Notes: a model not told the origin generated them from the letters alone. Numbered from the stretch's first letter, positions 31,500 through 42,860 are shown. The stretch: DNA of 64,000 bases from Symbiodinium natans (GCA_905221605.1 CAJNDS010002768.1:137501-201500), one strand, 5' to 3'. A program made the numbers and translations.

Positions 31500-32260
31500 C
31501 ATAGGCCTCTAAACCCTAAACCCTAAAACCCTACAACCGTAATGAAAACCCAAAATCAAACTCCTGAAGCCCCTAAGCCCTAAAACCCTAAACCCTGGAC
31601 CCTACAACAGCCAAAAACCCTAAAAAAAAACAGCCCAAGAATCTAAACCCAAAACCCTAAAACCCTACACCCCAACACGCTAAACACCCAAAGCCCTCAA
31701 GTCCTAAAACCCCGAAACCCTAAGCCCTAAAGTCCGAAAACCCCCGAAACCCTAAACCCTAAACCCTAAACCTAGAAATCTAGAACCCTAAAACCCTAAA
31801 ACCCTGAAACCATAAATCCTAAGCCACATATGAGTTCGCATTGGTCTACGAATTGAACCATGGTACCTAAGTATGGTCCCTTACCCTGGCTTACACGGAT
31901 CCGAAGTATGGGTCTAAAGTTTAGGCTTTACGTTCAGTTAGAATACAATAACCCCGCCCCCTAAACGAAAAAAACTATTCGAATTGTTAAGGCCACTTTC
32001 GGACTGAACCCCAAACCTTAAACCCTAAGCCCGAATCCCTCATCAGACACCCCTAAAACCCTAACCCGAAAATCGTGCCTCAGGCTCAACTGCAAGGCGT
32101 TGGCCATAGAGACCTGGCCGCCCCGGAGGCGTACGCCCAACCTCGGGCTGCAGAAGGCAGTTTAGAGCTTAGGGCTTAGGGCTTAGAGTTTAGGGGTTTA
32201 AGGTTTAGGGCTATGAATCCCTAAACCCTAAACCCTAAACCCTAAACCCTAAACCCTAGA
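31500..32260. other. Degenerate C-strand repeats, family D fragment, unique sequence
   Basis: 31508-31820 is diverged CCCTAAA/CCCTAAAA. 31855-31920 is a minus-oriented family D fragment. 32220-32258 is a perfect short CCCTAAA array. No gene supported. Confidence 0.5.
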
Positions 32261-32587
32261 TCCGGGTCTTGGGTTTCAGGATGATTGCGCCGCTGGGACC
32301 CCACAGAGAAACCTCCGGAAAAGCAGGGGTCGCAGGTTCAGGGTATGACAAATGTGAGCTGCTTTACGTTAAAAGCCTTAGCTGCTGAGTTCATGAGCCC
32401 CTAATGAGTGCATACTTTCAGTTCTATAGGGGATGATTATAGTATCCCAAAAAGTGTAAAGTGTACTCATTCAGCCATTAAAGAAGGTCTCTGGGCGCAG
32501 GCAATGTTTCGGAGATAAAATGAAATGAGGTCGTCGTTGGGAGCCGTGGCAATTTCGAGTAAGACGGTTTGGGGCTAAGGGCAAATA

Positions 32588-33490
32588 TCCCTAAACCCTA
32601 AACCCTAAACCCTAAACCCCAAACCCAAAACCCTAAACCCTGAGCCTCTTTAGAAGGTGTAACGCGAACAACACCCTGGAACATCAGCACGCTAACCCCA
32701 AATCCACAAACTTCTGAGACCTAACACACACCAAAAAAAAACAGTAAGCACTGCACGCCCCCACAAACAAGATAGAAGCACAAACCCTAAACCCTAAACC
32801 CTAAACCCTATTTAAACGCCATACAAAATAAAAGCAGCCCCTGCAACTGGAAACTCGGACTCGCCCCTTTTCTAGCTCATCTGCCTGTTCGGCTGCAGTG
32901 AAACCGGTTCATTCTTGCTTCGGTTTAGGGTTGAAGGCTTAGGGTTTAGGGGAATGCTATTCGGGGGTCCTGGGGCATAGGGTCTTAGCATCCACGCAGC
33001 TCGGGCCGCAGGGTTTCGGGTTTTGGAGTCAGGCTGCCCTAAACCCTAAACCCTAAACCCTAAACCCTAAACCCTAAACCCTAAACCCTAAACCCATATT
33101 TGTGTCCTTCCCGGCTATCCTAAGCCTGCATTTGTGGTGTGGACCCTGACGAGGCGTCGCAAACCACAAAGCTGTGGGGTTCAAGTTGTGTAGGAGTCTG
33201 TGCTTCAAAAGGATTCAGAGTTCAACCCTAAACCCTAAACCCTAAACCCTAAACCTTAAACCCTAAACCCTAAATTCAGGATTTGGGGTCCAAGGCTTTC
33301 AGAGACAGGGGGGAGCCACTCTGCTGCTCTACCTCCCTGGCGGCTCACTTCAGCGCGATGGCACCGGATTGCTCGTCCACCAGCGCGTCGTGATAGAAGT
33401 AGGAGAACTTGCCTCATGGCAAAGAGAAGCCCTAAACCCTAAACCCTAAACCCTAAACCCTAAACCCTGAACCCTAAACCCTAAACCCTG
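32588..33490 (-). repeat. CCCTAAA tracts separated by unique spacers
   Basis: 32588-32642, 32783-32810, 33038-33094, 33226-33275 and 33431-33490. Spacers of about 130-230 bp are open in several frames and are not assigned. Confidence 0.8.
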
Positions 33491-33599
33491 AACCTCGATC
33501 AAGTAAGCTTCCATTCCAACTGCTGGTTTTAGAGTGCGAAGCTTCGGGCTTGGATGCTTGGGGCGTGTAGGGTTTAGGGTTCAGAGACTAGAGCTTGAG

Positions 33600-34280
33600 T
33601 TTAGGGTTTAGGGTTTAGGGTTTAGGGTTTAGGGTTTAGGGTTTAGGGTTTAGGGTTTAGGGATTGAGTTGCTGGGTCAGGGTCTTCAGAGCATGCAGCA
33701 ATGGTGTTCCCCAATGACCAGGATGCTTCTAGGTCCTTCTTCCGCGGATGCCTGGCGCCCTAAACACTGAACTCTCAACCCCAAACCGTCAACCCCAAAA
33801 CTCTTCGAGTAGTTACATGGTCCCGTAGAATGGGCCCTCAAAAAAGCCCCTTGTGCGGGTTCAATTTTTGGTCTCGGATTCAGGGTTTAGGGTTTAGGCC
33901 CCAAAAACCATTATCGGAATCAGGGCCCGGATTCAAAATCTTCTACGCAACAATCAACCTTAGGGTTTAGGGTTTAGGGTTTAGGGTTTAGGGTTTAGGG
34001 TTTAGGGGGTTTAGGGGGTTTTGGGGCTTCAAAGCCCCAAAAACCCTGAACCCTAGCCCTAAATCCTGAAAAGCCCAGGCGATGCGCTTGTCTCCGTCTC
34101 TGGCCGTGGACGATACCCCAGTGGCTGTCGGCATTGCCTTCCGCGCTTTGAAGCCCTCAACGTTAGAGTTCAGGGTTTAGGGTTTATGGTTTAGGGTTTG
34201 GGGTTCAGGGTTTGGGGTTCAGGGTTTGGGATTTAGGGTTGAGGGTTTGGGGTTTAGGGTTTGGGGTTTAGGGTTTCGGG
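33600..34280 (+). repeat. TTTAGGG arrays with a family D fragment between
   Basis: 33600-33662 (nine units), 33960-34020 and the TTTGGGG-rich 34168-34280. 33816-33880 carries ACATGGTCCCGTAGAATGGG of family D. Confidence 0.82.
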
Positions 34281-34522
34281 AGTTGGGGCGGGAATGTGTT
34301 GGTTCAGGACTGCTTGGTTGGCTTCTGACACCCTCCTGAAAGCCAAACTTGTTTGGCATCCTAATTCTGAGGAAGCCCTAAACCCTAAACCCTTAGCCCC
34401 CAAACCTACACCCTAAACCGGGCGGCTAGAAGACGGGTGCGGGGTTTCCCATTCGGGGTCTATGGCTTTAGGGCTTAAAGTTTCTTAGGCTTCCCCTAAA
34501 TTTAACTCTACACCCTGAATTC

Positions 34523-34750
34523 TAAACCCTGAACCCTAAACCCTAAGCCCTGAACCCTAAACCCTAACCCTAAACCCTAAACCCTAAACCCTAAACCCTA
34601 AACCCCCTAGTATGAAGCCTAGACGCGAAACCCCAAAAAGCCTGAGTCGCACTTCGCGTCTCTCCGAAAATGCCCAGAGGCCTCTTAGCCTAAACCCGTG
34701 GTTTAGGGTTTAGGGTTTAGGGTTTAGGGTTTAGGGTTTAGGGTTTAGGT
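34523..34750. repeat. CCCTAAA then TTTAGGG arrays
   Basis: 34523-34605 and 34703-34750. Confidence 0.88.
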
Positions 34751-34806
34751 TTAACAGGGATCAGGTTTAAGGGATTAAGGTTTAGGGTAGGGTTGAGGGC
34801 TGAGGG

Positions 34807-35065
34807 CACAGCATCTCAACTCCAAGTATTGACTTCGAGCGTTGGAAACATACCCACCCGCCCAAAGATTCCCAGAAAACATTGCAATGTTCACTGGGCC
34901 CTATACTGGCCATAAACCCTATGCCCCGTGTCCTAGGGCCCTATAAAGCCTTCCCCAAACCTGGGCGCAAACGCTGGCCCTGAACCCTGTGCCCCAAACG
35001 CTGCAAGCTAAACCCTATGCTCCAAACCCTACGGCCCCAAACTACATCTCCCAGCTTTGCAAGGG
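34807..35065 (+). repeat. Dispersed repeat family I, copy 2
   Basis: Matches 19683-19970 at GCATCTCAACTCCAAG, GCGTTGGAAACATACCCACC and the AAACCCTATGCCCC / CCTAGGGCC motifs. Confidence 0.5.
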
Positions 35066-35619
35066 GCCCCAATGGTGTCAACTCGAGACCCACACCCTGC
35101 CAACAAGGCCAGAGTTTAGGGTTTAGGGTTTAGGGTTTAGGGGTTTAGGGGTTTAGGCTTTAGGGTTTAGGGTTTGGGGGTTTGGGGTTTCGGATAGAAT
35201 GCTGGCCTGCAGTAGAACCGAAACTGCTTCTCCACGCCATTGGATCTCTTGAGGAGTATCCTGACAATCGTTCTGGCCCGGATTTGTCCTAAACTTATAA
35301 ACCCGAAACCCCAAACCTTAAGACCCTGAACCCTAAACTTTGCCCTAGACATCCCTAGACCTTAAACCTAAACCCTCATTAAGCCGTAAACCTTGCTCCC
35401 CCAATGTAAGGGGCCCCCTTTTCAGGGCCCATACTAAGAAGCCTGGAGCCATGCCTCTCCCATTTCTATGCTTCCCAACGCCGCTTCGTTAAAGGGTTTA
35501 GGGTTTAGGGTTTAGGGTGTAGGGTTCAGGGCTTAGGGTTTAGGGTTTAGGGCCCTTCACCCCTAACGCTGAACAATTAACCCTTGACCCTTACTCACCA
35601 GCCATAGAGACTGCAATAT

Positions 35620-35880
35620 CCCCCCCCCCCCCCCCCGCCCTTTTTTGTGGTCCTTGGGGGGGATTGGGGTGTGAGTGAGGGCTTTTGGTTTCAGGGTTGT
35701 GGTGTGGTGGGCGGGGGGGGGTGGTGGGGGGGGAGGGGGGGGGGAGGGAGGGGGGGGGGAGGGGGGGGGGGGGGGGAGGGGGGGGGGGGGGGGGGGAGGG
35801 GGGGAGGGGGGGGGGGGAGGGGGGGGGGGGAGGGGGGGGAGGGGGGGGCGGGGGGGAAGAGGGGGGAGGGGGAGCCGTCA
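35620..35880 (+). repeat. C run and long G-rich purine tract
   Basis: A 17-base C run at 35620-35636, then about 170 bp of G runs punctuated by single A (GGGGGA-type) at about 35700-35875. The Pro-rich and Gly-rich ORFs are artefacts. Strong potential for G-quadruplex or triplex structure. Confidence 0.92.
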
Positions 35881-36306
35881 CGGCGACACGGAACCATGAA
35901 GACTCATGTTACTGATTTCTGTTTACGGTGACAAGGTTGAGTTGCGCAGTTCCACGGAAGGCATGCGGAATGCTCCGCAAGGCTGCGACAGGGCCGGGCG
36001 GAAGGGCTATAATGTCCATCGATTCATGCTTACACCGCTCAGGTGGCAGGTTCCCACACTCTTCCCTACTTGGCAGCCCCGTAGTACCCTTTTCCTTTCT
36101 TAATATGGTTACTGGGCGACCAAGCCTCTTGAACCATCTTAAACCTATATCCGAGCCCGTTGAGCCCTGGACGTTGATTTCGTACCCCGTATATACACTA
36201 TAACACCCAAGGGTTTAGGGCTTCTGCTGTACAGTTTAGGGTTGGGGGTTTAGAGTTTAGGGTTTAGGGTTTAGGGTTCGTAAAATTGCCGGCATGCTGG
36301 GTGTGA

Positions 36307-36525
36307 GAAAAGCCCTTCCGCGAGTCTTCCGCGAACGCCACGCCTTCGCAGACCCTGCCGCGCAATCTGGCTTACCTCCTCGACCCCTGCTGCGAACAGT
36401 CACCATGTCCGCTACCACAGCAACATGACTCGAGCGCCGAAAACAACGCAGCTCATCTGTTGGAGTTGCAGAGCTTGCGCAAACTGTGTCAGGTTCTCTC
36501 ACCTGAACCTGAAGTGTTCACATGA
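36307..36525 (+). CDS. Exon-like ORF without a start codon, 72 codons
   Basis: The frame opens after a TGA at 36304 and closes at TGA 36523-36525, with no ATG before the coding-like part. It reads PRNLAYLLDPCCEQ, then SSAENNAAHLLELQSLRKLC and ends SPEPEVFT. Helix-forming Leu/Ala/Glu spacing and a clean C-terminus suggest a terminal exon. An overlapping frame starts at the ATG at 36294 and resembles an Arg-rich targeting presequence, but it is only 44 codons. Telomeric repeats lie just upstream (36240-36279). No family recognised. Confidence 0.35.
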   Translation, partial: EKPFRESSANATPSQTLPRNLAYLLDPCCEQSPCPLPQQHDSSAENNAAHLLELQSLRKLCQVLSPEPEVFT

Positions 36526-36548
36526 AGCAGGGTTTATATTTCTGTATT

Positions 36549-36615
36549 TGGTGAGTGTATATAAGGTTCCTTTTTAATACTGGTGAGTGTATATATTTGG
36601 TGTCCTTTTTGGGGG
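36549..36615 (+). repeat. 32-bp tandem duplication
   Basis: GGTGAGTGTATATA occurs at 36550 and 36582, each followed by TTCCTTTTT or TCCTTTTT. Confidence 0.75.
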
Positions 36616-36999
36616 TACAAGAAATATATACCCGGCTTCACATCAAATCCGGCAGTCTGTCGTGCACTTTGCTGGGGTTTGGTCGATCTTTTGCTGGGCA
36701 GGAGCAAAATTCTGCCTAAATGCCTGCCAAAGAGGGGCTTAGGGTTTAGGGTTTAGGGTTTAGGGTCCACTCGAGACCAATAGGCCTTGGGCCTTGGGGT
36801 TGAGTGCTTAGCGACTAGTGTTTTGGGGGGCTCTTGTTCAGGGCGTTGGCGTTTCTGGTTTGGTGACTTGCTCTTTGAAGAAGGACATGGGCTGAGAACG
36901 GCCGGAACGACGCCCAAGGAACTTTAAAATTTCGTCATATCAACATGGGGCCATGCGGGCAGAGCCACTGGCTGTTGCAAACGTGGGGACCCTAACCCT

Positions 37000-37068
37000 A
37001 AACCCGAAACCCTAAGCCCTAAGCCCTAAACCCTAAACCCTAAACCCTAAACCCTAAACCCTAAACCC
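37000..37068 (-). repeat. CCCTAAG/CCCTAAA array
   Basis: About nine units, the first two CCCTAAG. Confidence 0.9.
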
Positions 37069-37429
37069 CCCACACTCTCCCTCAAACCAGCCTCTCCCCG
37101 AAGTTGGCGTACTTCTTGTGGAAGTGCGACGCCTCTACGGAGGCTGGGGTCCCTGATTTCAGCCAACTTTTGGGCCACAGAAGCGGAAAGATTTCCTATT
37201 GGCCATTTCGGGTTTAGGGTTTAGGGTTTAGGGTTTAGGCCGTACTGCAGTATTCTCGGAGCCCTAGGGTACATGATGCCTATCTTGGGTGTTATGGAAG
37301 ACCCCCTAAACCCTAAAACCCTAAACCCAGATTGGGATAGTGGGCAACTATCAAAGCGCTGCAAGGGATCCTGCCGCTTAAGGGTCTTAGGGTTTAGGGT
37401 TTAGGGTTCAGGGTTGAGGGTTTAGGCAG

Positions 37430-37532
37430 TACCTTAAGAACTCAAAACTCACTTTTTTGTAGGTTCTAAGTAAATAGTAAATGCCCTTATCGGATTCTTG
37501 AACCCAACAGAATAGGCTTTGGGTCCAAAGGG
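37430..37532 (+). mobile_element. Inverted-repeat element family B, copy 3
   Basis: TACCTTAAGAACTCAAAACTC, ACTTTTTTGTAGGTTCTAAG and CTTATCGGATTCTTG align with 26584-26692; a TTTAGGG/GGGTTGA tract abuts it upstream. Confidence 0.6.
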
Positions 37533-38112
37533 TCGGGTTTAGGGTGCTAAGATGTTAGGGTGAAGGGTGTAGGCTTCAGGGATCAGGCTTCAGGGCGAAC
37601 ATCCGCCCAGCCTCATCAAGCGCATAGGCCCTGTCCTCAGCAGCTTTCTGTTGCACTCTCATCTGAGACCTTACTAAACCCTAAGCCCTAAACCCTCAAC
37701 CCTCAACCCTCAACAAAACATCCAAAACCCAAACCCTAAACCGTTGAACCCTGAAAACCCTTGAGCCCAGCAGAGACGGACTGGGAGCTTAGGGCCTGAT
37801 AGGTTCGGGCTTCAGGCTGGCAAGAAACCCTGAGACACCTAGGGCAAATGGGGTGGGGATTTGGGGGGGGGGGGGGGCTTTGTCGAACAAAACAACTCAG
37901 TTCGGAAAGCCGTAAACTCCATAGACTCCAGACTCTTACAGCCCTCCAAACGACCCCAAACCCTAGGGTTTAGGGTCTATAGGATTTACGGTTGAGGGTT
38001 TAGGGTTGCGGGACTCATCTGCCAAGCTTCCGTCTTGCGCTTGGGTAGCTTCATGATCTTGATATCCGCTGCCACACAGTGCTCGCCACCTACGGTTGCG
38101 AAGCTGGCAGGG

Positions 38113-38205
38113 TTGAGGGTTTAGGGTTTAGGGTTTAGGGTTTAGGGTTTAGGGTTTAGGGTTTAGGGTTTAGGGTTTAGGGTTTAGGGTTTAGGGCTAG
38201 GGTTT
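38113..38205 (+). repeat. (TTTAGGG)12 array
   Basis: Perfect until the last unit. Confidence 0.92.
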
Positions 38206-38309
38206 CGGGTCACCAGAGCTCCCTAAACTCCCTAATTTCACTGAACAGCCCCAAGGGTGTTGGAAGCTGGGGTGCCTGAGCAGAAAATGTCCAACTTCTG
38301 GGCCCCAAA

Positions 38310-38415
38310 CCCTAAACCCCAAACCCCAAACCCTAAACCCTAAACCCTAAACCCTAAACCCTATAGACCCTAAACCCTAAACCCTATAGACCCTAAACCC
38401 TAAACCCAACACCCC
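38310..38415 (-). repeat. CCCTAAA array with internal CCCTATAGA duplication
   Basis: The phrase AACCCTATAGACCCTAAACC occurs twice within the array. Confidence 0.88.
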
Positions 38416-38531
38416 TAAACCCTGAACACTGAACCCAAGAAAGAAGGAACGTCGATTCAGATGCCGCCCCTGCTTTCACAGTCGCAGAGTTTCTGAGCCG
38501 GTTTTGCCAGTTCAGAACTATCGACCTGTGG

Positions 38532-38779
38532 GTTAGGGTTTAGGGTTTAGGGTTTAGGGTTTAGGGCTTAGGGTTTAGGGTTTAGGGTTTAGGGTTTAGG
38601 GTTTAGGGTTTCGGTTTTAGGGTTTAGGGTTTTAGGGTTTAGGGTTTAGGGTTTAGGGTTTAGGGTTTAGGGTTTCGGGTTTCGGGTTTAGGGTTTAGGG
38701 TTTTAGGGTTTAGGGTTTAGGGTTTAGGGTTTAGGGTTTAGGGTTTAGGGTTTAGGGTTTAGGGTTTAGGGTTTAGGGG
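38532..38779 (+). repeat. Long TTTAGGG array, about 35 units
   Basis: About 248 bp with scattered TTTTAGGG, TTTCGGG and CTTAGGG variants. Confidence 0.95.
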
Positions 38780-39960
38780 AAGCTTCTTTCGAGCAAGACG
38801 CAGATGGAGCAGTAGTGCGATATGATCGTCTTCTCGCCGACGACCTTGCACCCGCACACTCAGCCGGACACCCTAAACCCTAAGCCCTCTAAACCCTGAA
38901 CCCCAAACCTTACCCTAAACCACAGCCTGGCAACCCTGTACTGAGCTGGCCTTCTGAACACGGATATTTCAGCTCATCATGTCCAAATTCGTGGCGGGCT
39001 TAGGGTTTCAGGCTTAGGCCTGAGAAGAAGAATGTCATGAGAGGATTTCTCAACGGTGGCAGGTCTCGGATTCTTTTACCCAAGGCCCCCAAAAACCCTA
39101 AACCCTAAACCCTAAACCCTAAACCCTAAAGGGGCTTTCAAATGCTTTAGTCGGAACTCCGACATCTCCGTATGCCTGCTGCCACGGCCACTGCTGAGAT
39201 GTCCAGGGCACAAGTTACAGCTTCGGCTGCTCCCAAGCCTGAACCCGAAACTCCTAACCCCTAAACCCTATACCCCTCACCCCTAACCCCTAACCCCTAA
39301 CCCCCAAACTCTAAACCCTAAAGCCTAACCTTAAACCCTAAACCTGGAATGGTTGGGCCCAAATAGTTGCCACACAGATTCTTCAACGCCCCTTGTGGAG
39401 TCGTGTCATGCTTGAGTTGAAGCTTCGAACGTTTTGGCTTCTGACGCAGGGAACGCCACATCTCTACAAACTCGAGGTGTTGGGCACAGGACTTCCTTGT
39501 GTAGCTTAAGCTTAAGGCTCTGGGTTGAGGGCATGAAGCAGGGTTTAGATTACCTCTTCAACAGCTAGGGCGTTCAAAGCTTGAGTTTTCTTGTTCTTGC
39601 AAAGTAAAAGCCTAAGAGAAGACTGATGATCGCAAACCAGAAGCACATGCAAGGGGATTGTCTGAGTCTAGGGCTTAGAGTTTAGTGCAACATGCCGAAC
39701 CCCGCCCCAAAAAAAATCAGCTGTTGGCTGAGTAAGCTTTCTCATGATTTTGGCTCCGCGCCAGAGTTTAGGCTTCAGGGCTTAGGGTCAAACTGAGCAC
39801 CTAGACCCAGGAATTCAAAAGGGCACCCAGGGGATTGAAAGAGAACCCCAACCCTAAAAAACAAAAACAAAATGCCTCAGAGGGGTCAAAAACAGAAGCT
39901 CGTTGAGGCAAACGGCGGCGCTATCCTCGCTGGTGAAGTTCACAATCTTGAACTTCCTTG
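38780..39960. other. Mostly unique, no gene recognised
   Basis: Short CCCTAAA tracts at 38870-38905, 39094-39130 and 39240-39345. A diverged family F copy at 39798-39880 (AGAACCCCAACCC). The remainder is unassigned. Confidence 0.45.
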
Positions 39961-39969
39961 AGCTGGTAG

Positions 39970-40195
39970 GGCTTAGGGTTTAGGGTTTAGGGTTTAGGGT
40001 TTGGGGTTTAGGGTTTAGGGTTTAGGGTTTGGGGTTTAGGGTTTCGGGTTTGGGGTTTGGGGTTTGGGGTTTGGGGTTTAGGGACCAGCTTCCCTACTGG
40101 TATAGTACTCCAAAACCAAAATAAGGTTTCTGGGTTCTGGGTTCTGGGTTCTGGGTTTAGGGTTTAGGGTTTAGGGGTTAGGGGTTAGGGCTTAA
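39970..40195 (+). repeat. TTTAGGG/TTTGGGG array and a TTCTGGG block
   Basis: 39970-40084, then GGGTTCTGGGTTCTGGG around 40130-40158, then TTTAGGG again. Confidence 0.88.
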
Positions 40196-40379
40196 GGTGG
40201 TTCAGGGTTCGTTCTAAGGGTAGTTGCATGGTTCCTTAGTATGGGCCTTTAATTGGGGAACCCTGATCATCCCCCTCACTCCCCGATGAAACCCAAGCTA
40301 GTTCATGGAGCCCTCGGCCCTAAACCGCTGCTCGGGACATCAAGGACTTGAGCTTTGCATCCTCATGCCAGTCACCCAA

Positions 40380-40442
40380 AACCCTAAACCCTCAACCCTA
40401 AACCCTAAACCCTGAACCCTAAACCCTAAACCCTAAACCCTA
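40380..40442 (-). repeat. CCCTAAA array
   Basis: About nine units with CCCTCAA and CCCTGAA variants. Confidence 0.9.
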
Positions 40443-40762
40443 ATCCGCACATCTCAGCGCATGTCCTGTAGCCCCCCTTCCTTGACTGCAGGTCGCCACT
40501 GTTTAACTAAGGATCGCTGGCCTTCCAGGTCTGAGGCAGTCTTTAGGAATGGGGCGAAAAGGGGCGAGGGGGGGGGGGGGTTAGGGTTGAGAGTTGAGGA
40601 TTTAGGGTTGGTGCAGGTCTTAGGGGCAGTAGCGGGGGATTCGTGGGGCGACCAAGAGCATGTTACGGGCTGAGAGCTCCGATGTAGAGATAAAGGTCGC
40701 TGCCCTCTAGACCCCTTAACCCTAAACCCTACCTAAACACTAGCCCGAAACCACCCCAATAC

Positions 40763-40872
40763 CTTGGCATGTTCTCCCTTATGCTACAGTCCTAACAGTC
40801 CTTAATAGGGATTCCAGTGTCCCCTCTTATGATCCCTATTCAGGAGTGTTCAGTTTCAGGGGGAACATCCGA
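40763..40872. mobile_element. Inverted-repeat element family A, copy 2
   Basis: Left CTTGGCATGTTCTCCCTTAT and AGTCCTTAATAGGGAT; right ATCCCTATTCAGGAGTGTTC and GGGGGAACATCC. More diverged than the copy at 18573. Confidence 0.6.
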
Positions 40873-40999
40873 ACCAACACCCTACAAAGACTCTACACAA
40901 ACGAAACCTCCCCATCCATCGTCGAATGCAAAGCGGCTTGCTCACGCCCTCCTCCTGGGCCTCCTTGTGCAGGGTTTAGGTATTCAGGGTTCATGTGCG

Positions 41000-41062
41000 G
41001 GGAAGTTTCGGGAAGTTTCGAGGAGTTTCGTTTTTGACTTTTGAATAATTTCAAGTTAGAGG
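41000..41062 (+). mobile_element. Dispersed repeat family H, copy 1 (truncated)
   Basis: AAGTTTCGAGGAGTTTCG followed by TTTTTGACTTTTGAATAATT and TCAAGTTA matches 45524-45575. The left end present in the other copy is absent here; a telomere-like tract sits in its place. Confidence 0.65.
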
Positions 41063-41277
41063 GTCTTGAGGATTTAGGGTTAGGGTTATCCAGGTACCCA
41101 TAACTCCATATCCCTAAGCGCTACTGTATAAGGGTCCGGAATGCATTTAGGTGGTTTGTTGGGGGTATATACTTGCTTTCTTGTTTTGGAACCGAAAAAA
41201 GCAAAAAGCAATAATGATAAAACAAACAGAAAGCAACTATTTTGCGTCGAACATCCTCACCCTCTCTGGGTAGAGAT

Positions 41278-41540
41278 ACTCTGGGGTTGGGCACTCCAGG
41301 GACACTCTTGGGTTGGGCACTCTGAATTGGGCTCTTGGGCTGGGCCTGGGGTTGGGCACCCCAGGGACACTCTGGGGTTGGGCACTCTGAAATGGGGCAC
41401 TCTAGGGACACTCCAGGGGTTTAGGGGTTGGGCATTCCAGGGACACCCTGGGCGCGGGCACTCCAGGTCACTCTAGGGACACTCTGGGGTTGGACACTCC
41501 AGGGACACTCTGGGGTTGGGTTGGGCACTCCAGGGATGAG
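41278..41540 (+). repeat. 26-bp minisatellite
   Basis: About nine irregular units built on ACTCTGGGGTTGGGCACTCC plus AGGGAC, one containing TTTAGGGG. ORFs on both strands here are repeat artefacts. Confidence 0.88.
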
Positions 41541-41985
41541 GGAGGAGAAGAGTTCCGGGCGGCGAGGAGAAGAGTTGAGTTCAAAAATCTACCAACCCCA
41601 CACCGAGGGTGGGGAACAACAAAAACACAGCAACACAAAAGAAACAATAAATAAGAAGCACAAAACAAAAACACAGAAAAAAGCGAAGAAAACATACCAG
41701 AAACATAAAGCGAAGAGTAACAAGCAATAGCACGGTTCAAGCAACAACAAGCTAAAAGCAGCACAAAACAAAGGCAGAACTATGGCCATCAAGTTTGGGC
41801 GGATGAAAAAAACGCAACCACAAAACTAAAAAGATTGGAAAAGAATAAACACACCCGCAAAGAGAAACCCAGAACAAATACACTTCCATTATTATGTAAT
41901 ACTATGGACCGTCTGGGTTTGCCAGAAGCAACAACTTTGCTTGGACTTACTGGGGAAAGGGCATATGGTGGAGAGCTGCGTAACC
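41541..41985. other. A-rich sequence without telomeric repeats
   Basis: The plus strand is strikingly A-rich (runs of AAC/AAAC/AAG) from about 41580 to 41880. Lys/Asn-rich and Leu/Phe/Cys-rich ORFs result from that bias. It may be a processed-transcript or element tail. Confidence 0.5.
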
Positions 41986-42412
41986 CCAAACCCTAAACCC
42001 TAAACCCTAAGAGCCTAGCAGAGAGCCTGGCAACAGAGACACCTTTTGTGCGAGATGATTGGCACACCAATAAGCCCGAGAGAGGGTTCAGGGTTTAAGG
42101 GTTCAGGGGTCTCGGGGTCTAGCGTTGAAGGGTTTAAAGGATCAAGGGTGAAAGGGTTTGGGGCTTATGGGCTTTTAAGGGTTTCAAGGCTTCAGGGTTT
42201 AAGGGTTTAAGGACTTCTGAGAAAAACATCGATACCCGCTGGATGTCGGTGGATGCAGGACTACTTCTCGTTGCTGGGGTTCGGAAAGAAGCAAGGACCC
42301 TGAAACATCGAAGAACTTCCAATTTAAAGAGGGCCTCTTAAACCAAACAACAGCTTTCGCAATGTCACAATGTGCCGAAATTTTAAGGGGCTTGGCATGT
42401 GAGGCTCTGAAA

Positions 42413-42613
42413 CACCCTAAACCCTAAACCCGAAACCCTAAATCCTAAAGCCTAAAGCCTAAAGCCTAGACCCTAAACCCTAAACCCTAAACCCTAAAAC
42501 CTAAACCCTAAACCCTAAACCCTAAACCCTAAACCCTAAACCCTAAACCCTAAACCCTAGCCCTAAACCCAAAACCCAAAACCCAAAACCCTAAACCCCA
42601 AACCCTAAACCCT
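42413..42613 (-). repeat. Long CCCTAAA array, about 28 units
   Basis: Blocks of AGCCTAA, perfect CCCTAAA and CCCAAAA. Confidence 0.92.
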
Positions 42614-42700
42614 CCTCGAGCTCGTCTCGCCGCCGCTTTTTGATGTCGGCCAGGGTCGCCTGCCCTTCCTGGGTCTTGACTCGCCTCAGCTTCTTGCATG
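42613..42700 (-). CDS. Exon-like segment, basic helical
   Basis: Between two long telomeric arrays the minus strand encodes KLRRVKTQEGQATLADIKKR followed by a short Arg-rich run and DELEE, ending at GAGG|GTTTAG where the telomeric repeat would supply the donor. An AG precedes the segment. Whether it belongs to the hAT-like gene about 0.7 kb upstream is unclear, because the phases I could draw do not match. Confidence 0.33.
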
Positions 42701-42702
42701 GA

Positions 42703-42860
42703 GGTTTAGGTTTAGGGTTTAGGGTTTAGGGTTTAGGGTTTAGGGTTTAGGGTTTAGGGTTTAGGGTTTGGGGTTTGGGGTTTGGGGTTTAGGGATAGGG
42801 TTTGGGGGGTTTAGGGTTTAGGGCTTAGGGCTTAGGGTTTTAGGGTTTAGGGTTTAGGGT

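Noticed and set aside
35591-35931. Poly-Pro and poly-Gly ORFs on both strands
   Set aside because: Produced by the G-rich purine tract; five overlapping frames are open at once.
41121-41792. Several 65-110-codon ORFs
   Set aside because: Explained by the 26-bp minisatellite and the A-rich block.
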